A model generated the notes under the pieces. It made no database searches and had not been told where the DNA came from. It saw only the letters and a list, made by a program, of their open reading frames with translations. A stretch of 35,585 bases of DNA from an uncultured Pelagibacteraceae bacterium. GTDB taxonomy: Bacteria > Pseudomonadota > Alphaproteobacteria > Pelagibacterales > Pelagibacteraceae. The stretch is from positions 1-35,585 of the forward strand of contig CACPJP010000009.1 of assembly GCA_902634325.1 (NCBI GenBank), read 5' to 3'. Of the stretch, positions 15,388-25,700 are shown piece by piece. The position numbers and the translations under genes were made by a program. Positions within the stretch are counted from its first letter, which is position 1; every line of letters starts with the position of its first letter.

Positions 15388-16554
15388 ATGACAGATAATC
15401 CAAATAATAAAAAAAAATTAAATCAAGAACGTTTTTCAACTATTTCAGATACTAAACCTCTACAATTTCAACATCATTTGCACAAAGCTCTTTTAAAAAA
15501 AAACAAGCTACCCTCATATTTTATTTTCTTCCCAACTAGCAGATGTAATTTAAGTTGTTCGCATTGTTTTTATCATGACAGCCTTAATAAAAGATTTAAT
15601 GAATTAAGTTTGGAAGAAATAGATGCTTTTACAAAAACTATGGATCCTTTGTTGAATTTAGTACTTACTGGCGGAGAACCTTATCTTAAGCATGATTTAG
15701 ATCAAATTGTGAGAATTTTTTACCAGAACACTAAAGTTCCAATTATAACAATTCCTTCCAACGGTTGGTATCTAGATAAAATGGACAAACAAATTAAAAA
15801 TATGATGACATGGTGCCCAGAGCTTGTTTTGAATCAACTTATATCTCTTGATGGTTTAGAGGAAGATCACGATAAAATTAGAATGGGAGACAAAAATAAG
15901 GGCTCCTTCAAAAAGGCATTAGAAACAATTGAACATCTAAAAAAGTTACAAAAAAAATATGAGCGTATAAATATAGGTGTTGTCACTACGTTTACGTCTG
16001 AAAATCAAAAAAAAATGAAAGAGATAGTCACGGGAATTTATGAATTGTGCAAACCAGATAACATTGCGATAAATTTAGTTAGAGGAAGTCCCAAAGAAAA
16101 GGTTAATACTAATCTTGATATGAAATTATATAAAGATGCAGTTAGTTATAGAGATAATTTGTTTTTTTCAAAAAAAATTTCAGGGCATGGAAGATTTAAA
16201 GGAAGTAAAATAGCTACTGCCGGCAGAATTATTCTAAATCAGATGGTAGAAAAAATTTATGAAAAAAATAAATATCAAACACCTTGTTATTCCGCAAATA
16301 TTAGCGGAGTTATGTATCCAGAGGGTCAAGTTTATCCATGCGAAATATTGGGAAAGAAGCATTTGATTGGGAATATTAGAGATTTTAATTTAGATTTCAA
16401 AAAACTATGGTTATCACAAAAAGCTAAAGAAGAAATAAGTTTTATAAGAAAAACTAAATGCTTTTGTACTCACGAGTGTTTTAATCAAGTCAATATTCTT
16501 TTCAATCCAAAATTTTATCCAAAGTTAATTAAAATATCTTCTGCAATAAAATAA
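15388..16554 (+). CDS. Radical SAM/SPASM domain protein
   Basis: A 388-residue radical SAM enzyme. PTSRCNLSCSHCFYH gives the CxxxCxxC cluster cysteines C53, C57 and C60, followed by the LTGGEPYL SAM-binding segment. The C-terminal part has the SPASM/twitch cysteines: CYSANISGVMYPEGQVYPCEILG and later CFCTHECF, which hold one or two auxiliary clusters. Relatives modify peptides or small metabolites, and some act in glycan gene clusters. No precursor peptide gene is seen nearby. It precedes a glycosyltransferase by 39 bases on the same strand, so a surface-modification role is possible. It lies outside the island repeats. Confidence 0.88.
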   Translation: MTDNPNNKKKLNQERFSTISDTKPLQFQHHLHKALLKKNKLPSYFIFFPTSRCNLSCSHCFYHDSLNKRFNELSLEEIDAFTKTMDPLLNLVLTGGEPYLKHDLDQIVRIFYQNTKVPIITIPSNGWYLDKMDKQIKNMMTWCPELVLNQLISLDGLEEDHDKIRMGDKNKGSFKKALETIEHLKKLQKKYERINIGVVTTFTSENQKKMKEIVTGIYELCKPDNIAINLVRGSPKEKVNTNLDMKLYKDAVSYRDNLFFSKKISGHGRFKGSKIATAGRIILNQMVEKIYEKNKYQTPCYSANISGVMYPEGQVYPCEILGKKHLIGNIRDFNLDFKKLWLSQKAKEEISFIRKTKCFCTHECFNQVNILFNPKFYPKLIKISSAIK

Positions 16555-16593
16555 ATAATATAGACAAATAAATTTTAAAAATTTAAAATCAAA

Positions 16594-17580
16594 ATGAAAA
16601 TTTCAATTATTATTCCAGTATTTAATTCATCTTCAACGATCAAAGAATGTCTTGATGCAATTTATAGTTCAAAGTTTAAAAATTTTGAAGTAATAATTGT
16701 TTCAGATAACAGCAAAGATGACTCAATTAAAATAGCAAAAAATTTTGATTGTAAAATAATAGAACTAAAAGAAAATCATGGTCCTGCTTATGTAAGAAAC
16801 AAGGGGGCACATGAAGCACAAGGAGATATTTTACTTTTTATTGACTCTGACGTTATAATTAACAAAGATGCATTAACTTATTTAGAAAGTAAGTTTTTAA
16901 ATAAAGATATAAATGTTATTCAAGGAATATACTCTCATGAACCAATATATAAAAGTATAGCCGGTCAATATCAGATGAGTTATAATTGTTACTATATCTG
17001 GCCTAAAAAAAAATTATACACTTCGTCTCTTTCAACATGCTGTTGTGCAATTAGAAAAAAAATTTTTATAGACTTAAAGGGTTTTAATACTAACATTAAG
17101 CGTGCTTCAGCAGAAGACGAGGAGTTTGGTTATAAATTAATAGAAAAGGGTTATAAAATAATGATACTCAGAGAATTAAATGGTGAGCATAGACAAGAGT
17201 ACAGTATTCCAAAATATATTCAGAGAAATTTTCTTAGATATACTGATCACATGAAACAATATCTAAGAAATAAAACCTATATCGCAAAAATCAAACAGAC
17301 AAATTATACAAATGTAATTTTGGGTATTCCAGTGTTAGGATTAATTATAGTAATGGGCATAACGGCAATTTTTTTTACAAGCAAAATAAATTTTTATATT
17401 TTTTTATTATTAAATATAATTTTTTTATTCTTACACGCCGGATTAATAAAATTTATTGCAAATTCAAAAGGATGGACAAAAGCCATTAGCTCTGTACCAG
17501 TTTGTTATTTGGATACTTTTACCATGTTTTTTGGAGCATTATATGGTTTCTTAGGATTTTTTTTAGGAAAAAAATATTAA
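16594..17580 (+). CDS. Family 2 glycosyltransferase with C-terminal membrane segments
   Basis: A 328-residue GT-A glycosyltransferase. KISIIIPVFNSS and VIIVSDNSKDDS mark the nucleotide-binding start, and FIDSDVI (D84 and D86) is the metal-binding DxD. A catalytic-base region SAEDEEFGYKL follows near 173-183. After residue about 235 there are three hydrophobic stretches, in VILGIPVLGLIIVMGITAIFF, FYIFLLLNIIFLFLHAG and MFFGALYGFLGFFLG, so the enzyme is anchored in the inner membrane and works on the cytosolic side. It probably extends a lipid-linked surface glycan. Its stop overlaps the convergent rlmB stop by 4 bases. Confidence 0.86.
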   Translation: MKISIIIPVFNSSSTIKECLDAIYSSKFKNFEVIIVSDNSKDDSIKIAKNFDCKIIELKENHGPAYVRNKGAHEAQGDILLFIDSDVIINKDALTYLESKFLNKDINVIQGIYSHEPIYKSIAGQYQMSYNCYYIWPKKKLYTSSLSTCCCAIRKKIFIDLKGFNTNIKRASAEDEEFGYKLIEKGYKIMILRELNGEHRQEYSIPKYIQRNFLRYTDHMKQYLRNKTYIAKIKQTNYTNVILGIPVLGLIIVMGITAIFFTSKINFYIFLLLNIIFLFLHAGLIKFIANSKGWTKAISSVPVCYLDTFTMFFGALYGFLGFFLGKKY

Positions 17581-18329
17581 GACTTATTTTTTTTTGTATT
17601 TAAATAATGAAAAACTACTGAGGCACTATTAGAGATGTTTAGACTTTCTACTCTTTTATTTATATTAATACGAAATAGAAAATCTGAGTTTTTTTTTGTT
17701 TGATAATTTAAACCATAGCCTTCAGAACCAAAAAGCAAAATATTATTCCCATTCCAATCGTGTTGTGTAAAATCTTTATTGCCTTTACTATCAAATCCAC
17801 TTACCCAAAAATTTTTTGACTTAAGATATTTTAATGTGGTATTTATATTTGATACCTCAAAGATGTTTATCAATTCAGTGCAACCGCTTGCACTTTTATA
17901 TAATAACTTGCTTTCTTTAGGAAAAGATCTTTCTTTAACAATAATAGCATCCATATTAAAGCTAACTGCACTTCTTATAATTGATCCTATATTTCTTGGA
18001 TCTGTGACCTCCTCTAATGCCACAAGATTTAAATTTTTTTTCATACTATTATTGGCAATGAAATCTTTTAAACTCAATTTATCCAAATGCCCTACCTCAG
18101 CCACCAAACCTTGATGAGTTATTTGGTCTTTCGAACAGTACCTATCTAATTCTTTTTTTGTTTTATAATAAATTTTGATATTTTTTAATAAATTTAAATG
18201 CTGATTTTCTCGATTTAAATTTTTTTTTGAATCCTCAGTTAAGAATATTCTTAAGACCTTTCTATTGGGATTTTTTAGTGCCTCTGTTACCGCATGCTTT
18301 CCAACGATGTAAAAAGTAGATTTTTCCAT
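17577..18329 (-). CDS. rlmB: 23S rRNA (guanosine-2'-O)-methyltransferase RlmB, SpoU/TrmH family
   Basis: Methylates the ribose of G2251 in the P loop of 23S rRNA (E. coli numbering), using SAM bound in a trefoil knot. At 250 residues the length fits RlmB. The N-terminal substrate-binding domain begins YIVGKHAVTEAL; the SPOUT motifs are EEVTDPRNIGSIIRSA (106-121), LLFGSEGYGL (198-207) and SLNISNSASVVFHYL (229-243). The DPRN arginine and the knot asparagine/serines are intact. It is convergent with the glycosyltransferase and divergent from the tRNA-Tyr/tuf unit. Other SpoU members such as TrmH cannot be fully excluded, but the N-terminal domain favours RlmB. Confidence 0.88.
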   Translation of the reverse strand: MEKSTFYIVGKHAVTEALKNPNRKVLRIFLTEDSKKNLNRENQHLNLLKNIKIYYKTKKELDRYCSKDQITHQGLVAEVGHLDKLSLKDFIANNSMKKNLNLVALEEVTDPRNIGSIIRSAVSFNMDAIIVKERSFPKESKLLYKSASGCTELINIFEVSNINTTLKYLKSKNFWVSGFDSKGNKDFTQHDWNGNNILLFGSEGYGLNYQTKKNSDFLFRININKRVESLNISNSASVVFHYLNTKKNKS

Positions 18330-18383
18330 GGAATTTTTAACTTTTATCTAAATAAATAGCATATTTAAAAGCAAAATGATTTA

Positions 18384-18412
18384 TTGCATTTATTATCCAA
18401 GATGCTTATAAA
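18384..18412 (+). promoter_or_regulatory. Candidate promoter for tRNA-Tyr / tRNA-Gly / tuf
   Basis: TTGCAT (18384-18389) and TATAAA (18407-18412) stand 17 bases apart, upstream of tRNA-Tyr at 18466. No other good promoter lies between the two tRNAs and tuf, so one transcript probably carries all three, and processing at the tRNAs would free the tuf mRNA. Confidence 0.4.
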
Positions 18413-18465
18413 ACCCTTGTTGTTGAATGCTTTTTGAGTTATTGGGTATCCCTTAATAACGTTTC

Positions 18466-18551
18466 GGAGGGGTACCAAAGCGGTCAAATGGGGCGGGCTG
18501 TAAACCCGTTGACTTCGGTCTTCGAAAGTTCGAATCTTTCCCCCTCCACCA
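18466..18551 (+). tRNA. tRNA-Tyr(GUA)
   Basis: A class II tRNA with a long variable arm, 86 bases with encoded CCA. The acceptor stem is GGAGGGG/CCCCTCC, the anticodon GTA is at 18500-18502, the variable arm is around GACTTCGGTC, and the T arm contains AGTTCGAATCT. Confidence 0.95.
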
Positions 18552-18597
18552 AACTTAAGAAGTGTTTTATAATAGAGGGCGAAAAAGTTTGGATTAT

Positions 18598-18671
18598 GCG
18601 GGTGTAGTTCAGTGGTAGAACACTAGCCTTCCAAGCTGGTTGCGAGGGTTCGATTCCCTTCACCCGCTCCA
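18598..18671 (+). tRNA. tRNA-Gly(UCC)
   Basis: The acceptor stem GCGGGTG/CACCCGC, a short D arm with AGTTCAGTGGTAGAAC, anticodon loop CTTCCAA giving anticodon TCC at 18630-18632, a T arm with GGTTCGATTCC and an encoded CCA make a 74-base tRNA. It lies 46 bases after tRNA-Tyr and 29 bases before tuf. Confidence 0.95.
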
Positions 18672-18700
18672 GAGTTTAAAAATTTAAAAAAGGAAAAAAA

Positions 18701-19894
18701 ATGGCAGACAAGAAAAAATTTGAGAGAAATAAACCTCATTGTAACATTGGTACAATAGGGCACGTGGATCATGGAAAAACAACTTTAACAGCAGCTATAA
18801 CAAAAGTGTTATCAGAAAAAGGTGGTGCAGAGTTTATTGCTTACGATCAAATCGACAAAGCTCCTGAAGAAAAAGAAAGAGGAATTACGATTTCAACCGC
18901 ACACGTTGAGTACGAGACTGATAAGAGACACTATGCACACGTAGACTGTCCTGGTCACGCTGACTATGTAAAAAATATGATCACAGGTGCTGCACAAATG
19001 GATGGAGCAATATTAGTCGTTAATGCTGCTGACGGTCCGATGCCACAGACTCGAGAACATATTCTTTTAGCAAGACAAGTAGGTGTACCTGCCATTGTAG
19101 TTTTTCTAAATAAAATTGATCAAGTAAAAGACAAAGAGCTTGTTGAGTTAGTTGAGACTGAAATTAGAGAACTATTAACATCATATAAATTTCCTGGAGA
19201 TAAAATTCCAATCATTAAAGGTTCAGCATTAAATGCAGTTGAAGGAAAAGACGAAGCAACTGGAAAAAAAGCCATCATGGAACTTATGAAAGCAGTCGAT
19301 GATACTATTCCACAGCCTTCTAGACCAAAAGACAAACCTTTCTTAATGCCAGTGGAAGACGTATTTTCGATTTCAGGACGTGGAACTGTAGCAACGGGAA
19401 GAGTAGAACAAGGTGTTGTAAAGACAGGTGAAGAACTTGAAATCGTTGGTATAAGAGATACAAAAAAAACTGTTATCACCGGTGTTGAAATGTTCAGAAA
19501 AATTTTGGATACAGGTGAGGCAGGAGACAATATTGGAGCTCTGTTAAGAGGTGTTGAAAGAACTGATATTGAAAGAGGGCAAGTCTTAGCAAAACCTGGT
19601 TCAGTAACTCCTCACACTGAATTTGAATGCCAGGCATATGTTTTGAAAAAAGAAGAGGGCGGTAGACATACTCCGTTTTTTACAAAATATAGACCTCAGT
19701 TTTACTTTAGAACCACTGATGTAACTGGTGAAGTGACTTTACCATCTGGAACTGAAATGATTATGCCAGGTGATGATGCAAAATTTACCGTTAAACTTAT
19801 CACCCCAATAGCCATGAGTGAAAAACTTAATTTTGCTATTAGAGAAGGTGGTAAAACAGTTGGAGCTGGAGTGGTAACCAAAATTATTAAGTAA
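18701..19894 (+). CDS. tuf: Translation elongation factor EF-Tu
   Basis: The GTPase that delivers aminoacyl-tRNA to the ribosome; 397 residues. The G motifs are intact: G1 GHVDHGKT (20-27), switch I around ERGITI (58-63), G3 DCPGH (82-86) and G4 NKID (137-140). Domains 2 and 3 follow at normal length, ending [12 protein letters not shown] strong Shine-Dalgarno (AAGGA, 18690-18694) stands 6 bases before the ATG. Placement between tRNA-Gly and tRNA-Trp/secE is the common 'tufB' position; no second copy is present in the str region of this window, so this may be the only tuf gene. Confidence 0.98.
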   Translation: MADKKKFERNKPHCNIGTIGHVDHGKTTLTAAITKVLSEKGGAEFIAYDQIDKAPEEKERGITISTAHVEYETDKRHYAHVDCPGHADYVKNMITGAAQMDGAILVVNAADGPMPQTREHILLARQVGVPAIVVFLNKIDQVKDKELVELVETEIRELLTSYKFPGDKIPIIKGSALNAVEGKDEATGKKAIMELMKAVDDTIPQPSRPKDKPFLMPVEDVFSISGRGTVATGRVEQGVVKTGEELEIVGIRDTKKTVITGVEMFRKILDTGEAGDNIGALLRGVERTDIERGQVLAKPGSVTPHTEFECQAYVLKKEEGGRHTPFFTKYRPQFYFRTTDVTGEVTLPSGTEMIMPGDDAKFTVKLITPIAMSEKLNFAIREGGKTVGAGVVTKIIK

Positions 19895-19900
19895 GCTACT

Positions 19901-19976
19901 AGGAGTGTAGCTCAATTGGTAGAGCGCCGGTCTCCAAAACCGGAGGTTGGGGGTTCGATTCCCTCCGCTCCTGCCA
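19901..19976 (+). tRNA. tRNA-Trp(CCA)
   Basis: The acceptor stem AGGAGTG/CGCTCCT, D arm TAGCTCAATTGGTAGAGC, anticodon CCA at 19934-19936 in loop CTCCAAA, a T arm with GGTTCGATTCC and an encoded CCA make a 76-base gene. It begins 6 bases after the tuf stop and ends 14 bases before secE, the usual alphaproteobacterial order. Confidence 0.95.
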
Positions 19977-19990
19977 ACAAAGATAAAATT

Positions 19991-20182
19991 ATGAAAAACC
20001 CTTTAAGATTTTTGCAAGAAGTTAAACAAGAGGCATTCAAAGTAACTTGGCCAACAAAAAAGGATACTGTTACCGGTTCTTTGATGGTTTTCGCTTTAGC
20101 TAGTTTGGCAGCTGTATTTTTTTTGCTTCTTGACCAGATTTTAAAGTTTTTTTTAGATTTAATTTTAACAATAAATTTTTAA
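19991..20182 (+). CDS. secE: Preprotein translocase subunit SecE
   Basis: The small 63-residue single-span form of SecE, which clamps SecY in the inner-membrane SecYEG channel. The amphipathic NPLRFLQEVKQEAFKVTWPTKKDT is the conserved cytosolic helix and hinge; the hydrophobic stretch from about residue 30 to 58 is the transmembrane helix. The frame stays open back into tRNA-Trp, but ATG 19991 fits the family start, so the longer 88-residue reading is rejected. nusG follows with a one-base gap. Confidence 0.93.
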   Translation: MKNPLRFLQEVKQEAFKVTWPTKKDTVTGSLMVFALASLAAVFFLLLDQILKFFLDLILTINF

Positions 20183-20183
20183 T

Positions 20184-20708
20184 ATGAATTGGTACATTGT
20201 TCAGGCATATTCTGGTTTTGAAAATAAAGTTGCAGATAGTATTAAAGACATTATAGCAAAGAACTCTTTAGAATCTAACTTTGGAGAAGTCTTAGTACCA
20301 ACTCATCAGGTCACTGAGGTAAAAAAGGGAAAAAGAACTCAAAAACAAAAAAAGTATTTTCCTGGTTATGTTTTGGTTAAATTAGATTTAAGCAAGGATA
20401 TCTATCATAAAATAAAAAACATTCAAAAAGTAAGTGGTTTTTTGGGTCCCGAAGGAAAACCAGTTCCTGTTTCAGAAAATGAAGTTAAAAAAATAATGAA
20501 CCAATTAAGTGAAAGTGAAGCAAACCCATCAACAGGTATAAGCTTTGAAATAGGTGAAAAAGTAAGAGTTTGTGATGGTCCTTTCGCTTCATTTAGCGGG
20601 TTAGTAGAAGAAGTTGATGAAGAAAAAGCAAGACTCAAAGTTTCAGTTTCAATTTTTGGAAGACCTACTCCGGTAGATCTAGAGTATAATCAAGTGGAGA
20701 AATCTTAA
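20184..20708 (+). CDS. nusG: Transcription termination/antitermination protein NusG
   Basis: A 174-residue elongation factor that binds RNA polymerase and links it to Rho or the ribosome. The NGN domain starts [17 protein letters not shown] and holds the [11 protein letters not shown] strand (56-66); the KOW domain spans about 122-172 with [23 protein letters not shown]. Its stop overlaps the rplK start (TAATG). Confidence 0.96.
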   Translation: MNWYIVQAYSGFENKVADSIKDIIAKNSLESNFGEVLVPTHQVTEVKKGKRTQKQKKYFPGYVLVKLDLSKDIYHKIKNIQKVSGFLGPEGKPVPVSENEVKKIMNQLSESEANPSTGISFEIGEKVRVCDGPFASFSGLVEEVDEEKARLKVSVSIFGRPTPVDLEYNQVEKS

Positions 20709-21136
20709 TGCCAAAAGAAATCGCAGGTTATGTAAAGCTTCAAATAAAAGGTGGCCAGGCTAATCCAGCACCTCCTGTTGGTCCAGCATTAGGACAAAGA
20801 GGAATAAATATTATGGAATTTTGTAAAGCTTTTAACGAAAAAACTAAATCTTTTATGGGAAAACCAGTTCCGGTGGTAATTACAGTTTACAAAGACAAAA
20901 AGTTTGATTTTATAATCAAGTCTCCTCCTGCATCACATTTTATAAGAGAGGCAGCTAAACTTAAAAGTGGATCACAAGAACCCGGTAGAGTTATAGTTGG
21001 ATCTATAACAAAGAAACAAGCAGAAATAATAGCCAAAGAAAAAATGAAAGATTTAAACGCTCATGATTTAGAGGAAGCAACAAAAATTATATGTGGATCA
21101 GCGAGATCTATGGGTATTGAGGTTAAGGATAAATGA
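20708..21136 (+). CDS. rplK: 50S ribosomal protein L11
   Basis: A 142-residue protein of the GTPase-associated centre that binds 23S rRNA near nucleotide 1070. The N-terminal [30 protein letters not shown] is diagnostic, with the proline-rich hinge intact; the RNA-binding C-terminal domain ends in [13 protein letters not shown]. It overlaps rplA by 4 bases. Confidence 0.97.
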   Translation: MPKEIAGYVKLQIKGGQANPAPPVGPALGQRGINIMEFCKAFNEKTKSFMGKPVPVVITVYKDKKFDFIIKSPPASHFIREAAKLKSGSQEPGRVIVGSITKKQAEIIAKEKMKDLNAHDLEEATKIICGSARSMGIEVKDK

Positions 21137-21831
21137 AAAAAATATCAAAAAGATTTAAAGGACTTATTGAACAACAAAAAAAAGAAAAAATTGATTCTTT
21201 AGAAAAAAAAATAGAGTCAGTAAAAAAAATGTCAAATGCTAAATTTGTTGAATCAATAGATTTGTCATTTAAATTAAATCTTAAAAAGATAAAGTCATCA
21301 GAATCAGTCTTAAGAACTATTATTGAATTGCCTAATGGAAATGGTAAAAAATTAAAAGTTGCTGTTTTATGTGATACCAACAAATTATCAGATGCAAAAA
21401 AAAGTGGAGCAGATATTTATGGTTCTGAAGATTTAATCAAAAAGATATCTGATGGTCAGATAAATTTTGATAAACTCATTTGTACTCCTTCAATGATGCC
21501 TAAATTAGGAAAGTTAGGTAAAATTCTCGGTCCAAAAGGATTGATGCCGAACCCTAAATTAGGAACTGTTTCTGATGATATCATAAATACAGTATCAAAA
21601 ATCAAAAATAAAGTTGTAGAAATTAAAAATGATAAAGATGGAAATGTTGGCATATCTATCGGCAGAAAAAATTTTGTTACTGAAAAAATTTTAGAAAATC
21701 TTAAATCTGTTTTCGAAAATTTAAAAAAAGATAAACCAACAATTTTTAATTCTGAAAACGTGAAAAATCTTTATTTGTCTGCAACAATGAGTCCTTCATA
21801 CAAAATTAACTTTAAGGATGTGCAAATATGA
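21133..21831 (+). CDS. rplA: 50S ribosomal protein L1
   Basis: A 232-residue L1 stalk protein. The conserved block [29 protein letters not shown] (about 119-147) is diagnostic, and the C-terminal domain ends [13 protein letters not shown]. The N-terminal 45 residues are unusually rich in lysine. In other bacteria L1 also represses its own operon; no leader target can be shown here. It overlaps both neighbours by 4 bases. Confidence 0.97.
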   Translation: MKKISKRFKGLIEQQKKEKIDSLEKKIESVKKMSNAKFVESIDLSFKLNLKKIKSSESVLRTIIELPNGNGKKLKVAVLCDTNKLSDAKKSGADIYGSEDLIKKISDGQINFDKLICTPSMMPKLGKLGKILGPKGLMPNPKLGTVSDDIINTVSKIKNKVVEIKNDKDGNVGISIGRKNFVTEKILENLKSVFENLKKDKPTIFNSENVKNLYLSATMSPSYKINFKDVQI

Positions 21832-22340
21832 TGACCAAGGAACAAAAAAAGAATTACGTCGAGGAGATGAAAAAAATTTTTTCATCAAATGAGGCAGTGA
21901 TGATTGCACATTATCAAGGTTTAAATGTAAATGAACTTGATAAAATAAGAGATGAGATGAGAAAAAGTGGAATTTTTTTTAAAATTACCAAAAATAGAAT
22001 TACAAAAATTGCCTTGAAAGAAACCAAGTATAAAGAACTAGAAAAATTTTTTACAGGACCTACTGCTGCTGCAATTTCATCTGATCCAATAATGTCTGCA
22101 AAAATTTTGTCCAAGTATGCCAAAAAAGGATCTAATCTTAAAATTATTGCTGGATTTATGGATGGAAAGGTTTTAGAGGCTGAAGATGTGGCTAAAATCG
22201 CCACACTACCCACTTTAGATGAAGCAAGGTCTAAAATAGTAGGTATTTTGTCTACTCCTGCACAAAAAATTGTAAGTATTTTACTTGCACCTGGCTCAAA
22301 AATTGCTATTTTGGCGCACGAGAAAAGCAAAAAAGGTTAA
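21828..22340 (+). CDS. rplJ: 50S ribosomal protein L10
   Basis: A 170-residue base of the L7/L12 stalk. The N-terminal rRNA-binding domain contains VMIAHYQGLNVNELDKIRDEMRKSG and FFKITKNRITKIAL; the C-terminal helix that carries L12 dimers ends in APGSKIAILAHEKSKKG. It starts inside the rplA stop, so there is no intergenic L10 leader. A second ATG directly follows the first. Confidence 0.96.
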   Translation: MMTKEQKKNYVEEMKKIFSSNEAVMIAHYQGLNVNELDKIRDEMRKSGIFFKITKNRITKIALKETKYKELEKFFTGPTAAAISSDPIMSAKILSKYAKKGSNLKIIAGFMDGKVLEAEDVAKIATLPTLDEARSKIVGILSTPAQKIVSILLAPGSKIAILAHEKSKKG

Positions 22341-22358
22341 ACCAAATCTTAAGATCAT

Positions 22359-22724
22359 ATGGCTGATTTAAATAAAATCATAGACGAGCTTTCCAAACTT
22401 ACTGTAGTTGAAGCTGCAGAGCTTTCAAAACAATTAGAAGAAAAATGGGGAGTTACCGCTGCTGCACCAGCCGCAGCTGCACCTGCAGCAGGAGCTGCAC
22501 CAGCCGAAGAAAAAAGTGATTTTACAATTTTTTTAAGTTCTGCTGGAGATAAAAAGATTAACGTTATTAAAGAAGTTAGAGCGATAACGGGTTTAGGATT
22601 GAAAGAAGCCAAAGATTTAGTTGAGGGGGCCCCTAAAGAAGTTAAAAAAGGTGTACCTAAAAAAGATGCTGAAGAAGCTAAGAAAAAATTAGAAGCTGCT
22701 GGGGCAAAAGTAGAATTAAAATAA
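22359..22724 (+). CDS. rplL: 50S ribosomal protein L7/L12
   Basis: A 121-residue stalk protein that recruits translation GTPases. The N-terminal dimer domain (1-35) is followed by an alanine/proline hinge (about 39-54) and the compact C-terminal domain with [27 protein letters not shown] (67-93). It lies 18 bases after rplJ. Confidence 0.97.
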   Translation: MADLNKIIDELSKLTVVEAAELSKQLEEKWGVTAAAPAAAAPAAGAAPAEEKSDFTIFLSSAGDKKINVIKEVRAITGLGLKEAKDLVEGAPKEVKKGVPKKDAEEAKKKLEAAGAKVELK

Positions 22725-22727
22725 CAC

Positions 22728-22743
22728 GGCACTATTTCGTGCC
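22728..22743 (+). other. Small hairpin between rplL and rpoB
   Basis: GGCAC (22728-22732) and GTGCC (22739-22743) form a 5-base-pair stem with a 6-base loop in the only gap between the L7/L12 and rpoB genes. No T run follows, so it is not a simple terminator. It sits where enterobacteria carry an attenuator and an RNase III site; any shared role is inference. Confidence 0.35.
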
Positions 22744-22759
22744 AAATATTAGTTGTTGA

Positions 22760-25700
22760 ATGGAATTATCTTTTACTCAAAAGAAAAGTATAAGGAAAAA
22801 TTTTGGTAAATTACAAGAGAGCTTATCGATACCTAATCTAATCGAAGTTCAAAAAAACTCATTTGACGAGTTTATCAAAAAGGCAGAAATTAAAAGCAAA
22901 ACTGCTTACAAGAAAGGTTTATCGAAAGTATTTGAAAGTATTTTTCCAATAAATGATGCTTCAGATAAGGCGACCTTAGAATTTATATCATACAGATTAG
23001 GCAAACCTAAGTTCGATGTGACCGAATGTAGACAGAGGAGTTTAACTTATTCAGCAGCACTTAAAGCTACATTACGACTTGTAGTTTATGATATTGACAA
23101 TACAGCTAACACAAAACAAATCTTATCAGCCAAAGAACAAGAAGTTTTTATAGGAGATCTTCCTTTGATGACCCCAAGCGGTACTTTTGTTGTGAACGGA
23201 GTTGAAAGAGTAGTTGTAAATCAAATGCACAGAAGTCCAGGAGTCTTTTTTGATCATGATAAAGGAAAAACGCATGCAAGTGGAAAATTATTATTTAATT
23301 GCAGAATTATACCAGGAAGGGGCTCTTGGTTAGATTTTGAATTTGATCCAAAGGACATATTATATTTCAGAATTGATAGAAAAAAGAAAATTCCAATAAC
23401 AACTTTCCTTTATGCTTTAGGAAAAACTAGAGAGGAAATTCTTGAAACTTTCTATTCATACGATACTTATACCTATGACAAGTCCGCTAATTCTTGGTCT
23501 ACTATTTTTCAACCAGAAAAATACAAAAGACCAGTAAAGTTACTATTTGATTTAATAAGTAAAAATAATAAAAAGAAAGTTTTAAAGAAAGGTGAAAAAC
23601 TAAATTTTGTTTTAGCTAAAAGTTTAAAAGATAAAGGTCTTAAAGAAATTATCGTATCTCCAGAAGAATTAATCGGAAAATATATAAAGGAAGACATAAA
23701 AGGAAATAACGACGAGCTTATTTTACAATCAGGCTCTAATATTACAAAAGAAACTTTAGATAAAATTTTGTCTTTAGAAAAATATAAACTTGAATTAGCC
23801 AATGTTGACACAATATTAAGAGGTCCTTATATTTTTGAAACTATAAAATTAGATAAAAATAATAATAAAAAGGAAGCACTTAATGATATTTATAAAGTTC
23901 TTAGACCTGGTGAACCACCAAGCACTGAAATAGCAGAAGAAGTATTCAAAAATTTATATTTTAGTAAAGAAAGATATGATCTTTCGGATGTGGGTAGAGT
24001 TAAACTTAATGCTAAATTAAACTTGAATACACCAGAGACTACCAGAATTCTTACGACAGCCGACGTAATTTCAATAATAAAATTTATGTTGGACCTGAGA
24101 GACGGGAAAGGTGAAGTAGATGATATAGATCACCTTGGCAATAGAAGAGTGAGATCAGTGGGTGAGTTAGTTGAAAACCAGTTTAGAGTAGGACTTCTTA
24201 GAATGGAAAGAACCATCAAAGAAAAAATGTCTACTTTATTAGAGATAGAGTCATCAATGCCGCAAGACTTAATTAATGCAAAACCTATAACAACCTCTTT
24301 CAAGGATTTTTTTGGAACATCTCAGCTATCTCAATTTATGGATCAAACTAACCCTTTGTCAGAAATTACTCATAAACGTAGGGTTTCAGCTTTAGGCCCA
24401 GGAGGTTTAACGCGAGAAAGAGCAGGCTTTGAGGTAAGGGACGTTCATCCCACGCACTACGGAAGAATATGTCCAATAGAAACTCCGGAAGGACCAAACA
24501 TTGGACTTATAAATAGTTTAGCAACGTATTCAAAAGTTAACAAATATGGTTTTATCGAAAGCCCTTACAAAAAAGTTTCTAATGGAAAAATTCTTGAAAA
24601 GATTGAGTATCTATCCGCAATAGAAGAAGAAAGATTTACAATTGCTCAGGCTAATTCACCGGTAAATGAGCAGGGTAATTTTATAGAAGAACTTGTATCA
24701 TGCAGGAAAGGATTAAATTTTGTTTTATCTAGAAGAGAAAATATAGATTATATAGATGTTTCACCTAAACAATTGGTTTCTGTTGCTGCATCTTTAATAC
24801 CTTTCCTAGAAAATGATGACGCAAACAGAGCATTAATGGGATCAAACATGATGAGACAAGCAGTTCCATTACTCAAACCAGAATCACCTTTGGTAGGAAC
24901 TGGTATCGAAGGAGATGTAGCTTTGGATTCAGGCGTTACCATAGTTGCTAAAAGAAGTGGCTTGGTTGACAAGATAGATGGCAAAAGAATAGTAGTAAAA
25001 GCAACCGAGGAAAAAGATTTATCAAAATCAGGAGTAGATATATATAATTTGTTAAAATTTCAAAGATCAAATCAAAATACATGTATAAACCAAAAACCCT
25101 TAGTAAAAATAGGAGATGTTATAAAAAAGGGAGATATCATTGCTGATGGACCAGCAACAAAACTTGGTGAGCTTGCATTGGGAAAAAATGTTACGGTAGC
25201 ATTTATGCCTTGGCAAGGATATAACTTTGAGGACTCAATATTAATTTCTGAAAGATGTGTAACAGATGATGTTTTCACTTCAATACATATTGAAGAACAC
25301 GAGTTAATGGCAAGAGATACTAAATTAGGAACAGAAGAAATTACAAGAGATATTCCAAATGTCAGTGAAGAAAGTTTAAGAAATTTAGATGAATCTGGTA
25401 TTGTTTATATTGGGGCAGAAGTAAATCCTAGTGATATTTTAGTTGGAAAGGTTACCCCAAAAGGAGAAACAGCATCAAGTCCTGAAGAAAAACTTTTAAG
25501 ATCAATATTTGGAGAAAAAGCTACAGATGTTAGAGATAGTTCATTAAAACTACCTCCTGGAAGCGGAGGAGTCGTTGTAGATGTAAGGGTTTTTAATAGA
25601 CATGGTGTTGATAAAGATGAAAGAACAATAGCTATAGAAAGATCAGAAATTGAGTCCGTTCAAGAAGATAAACATGTTGAAGAAGAAATTCTTATAAGAA

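Noticed and set aside
19916-19990. N-terminal extension of secE beginning inside tRNA-Trp
   Set aside because: The extra 25 codons are translated tRNA sequence; SecE begins at ATG 19991.
22355-22732. Minus-strand 125-codon frame opposite rplL
   Set aside because: It mirrors the alanine-rich hinge of L7/L12; the plus-strand gene is certain and this is its shadow.
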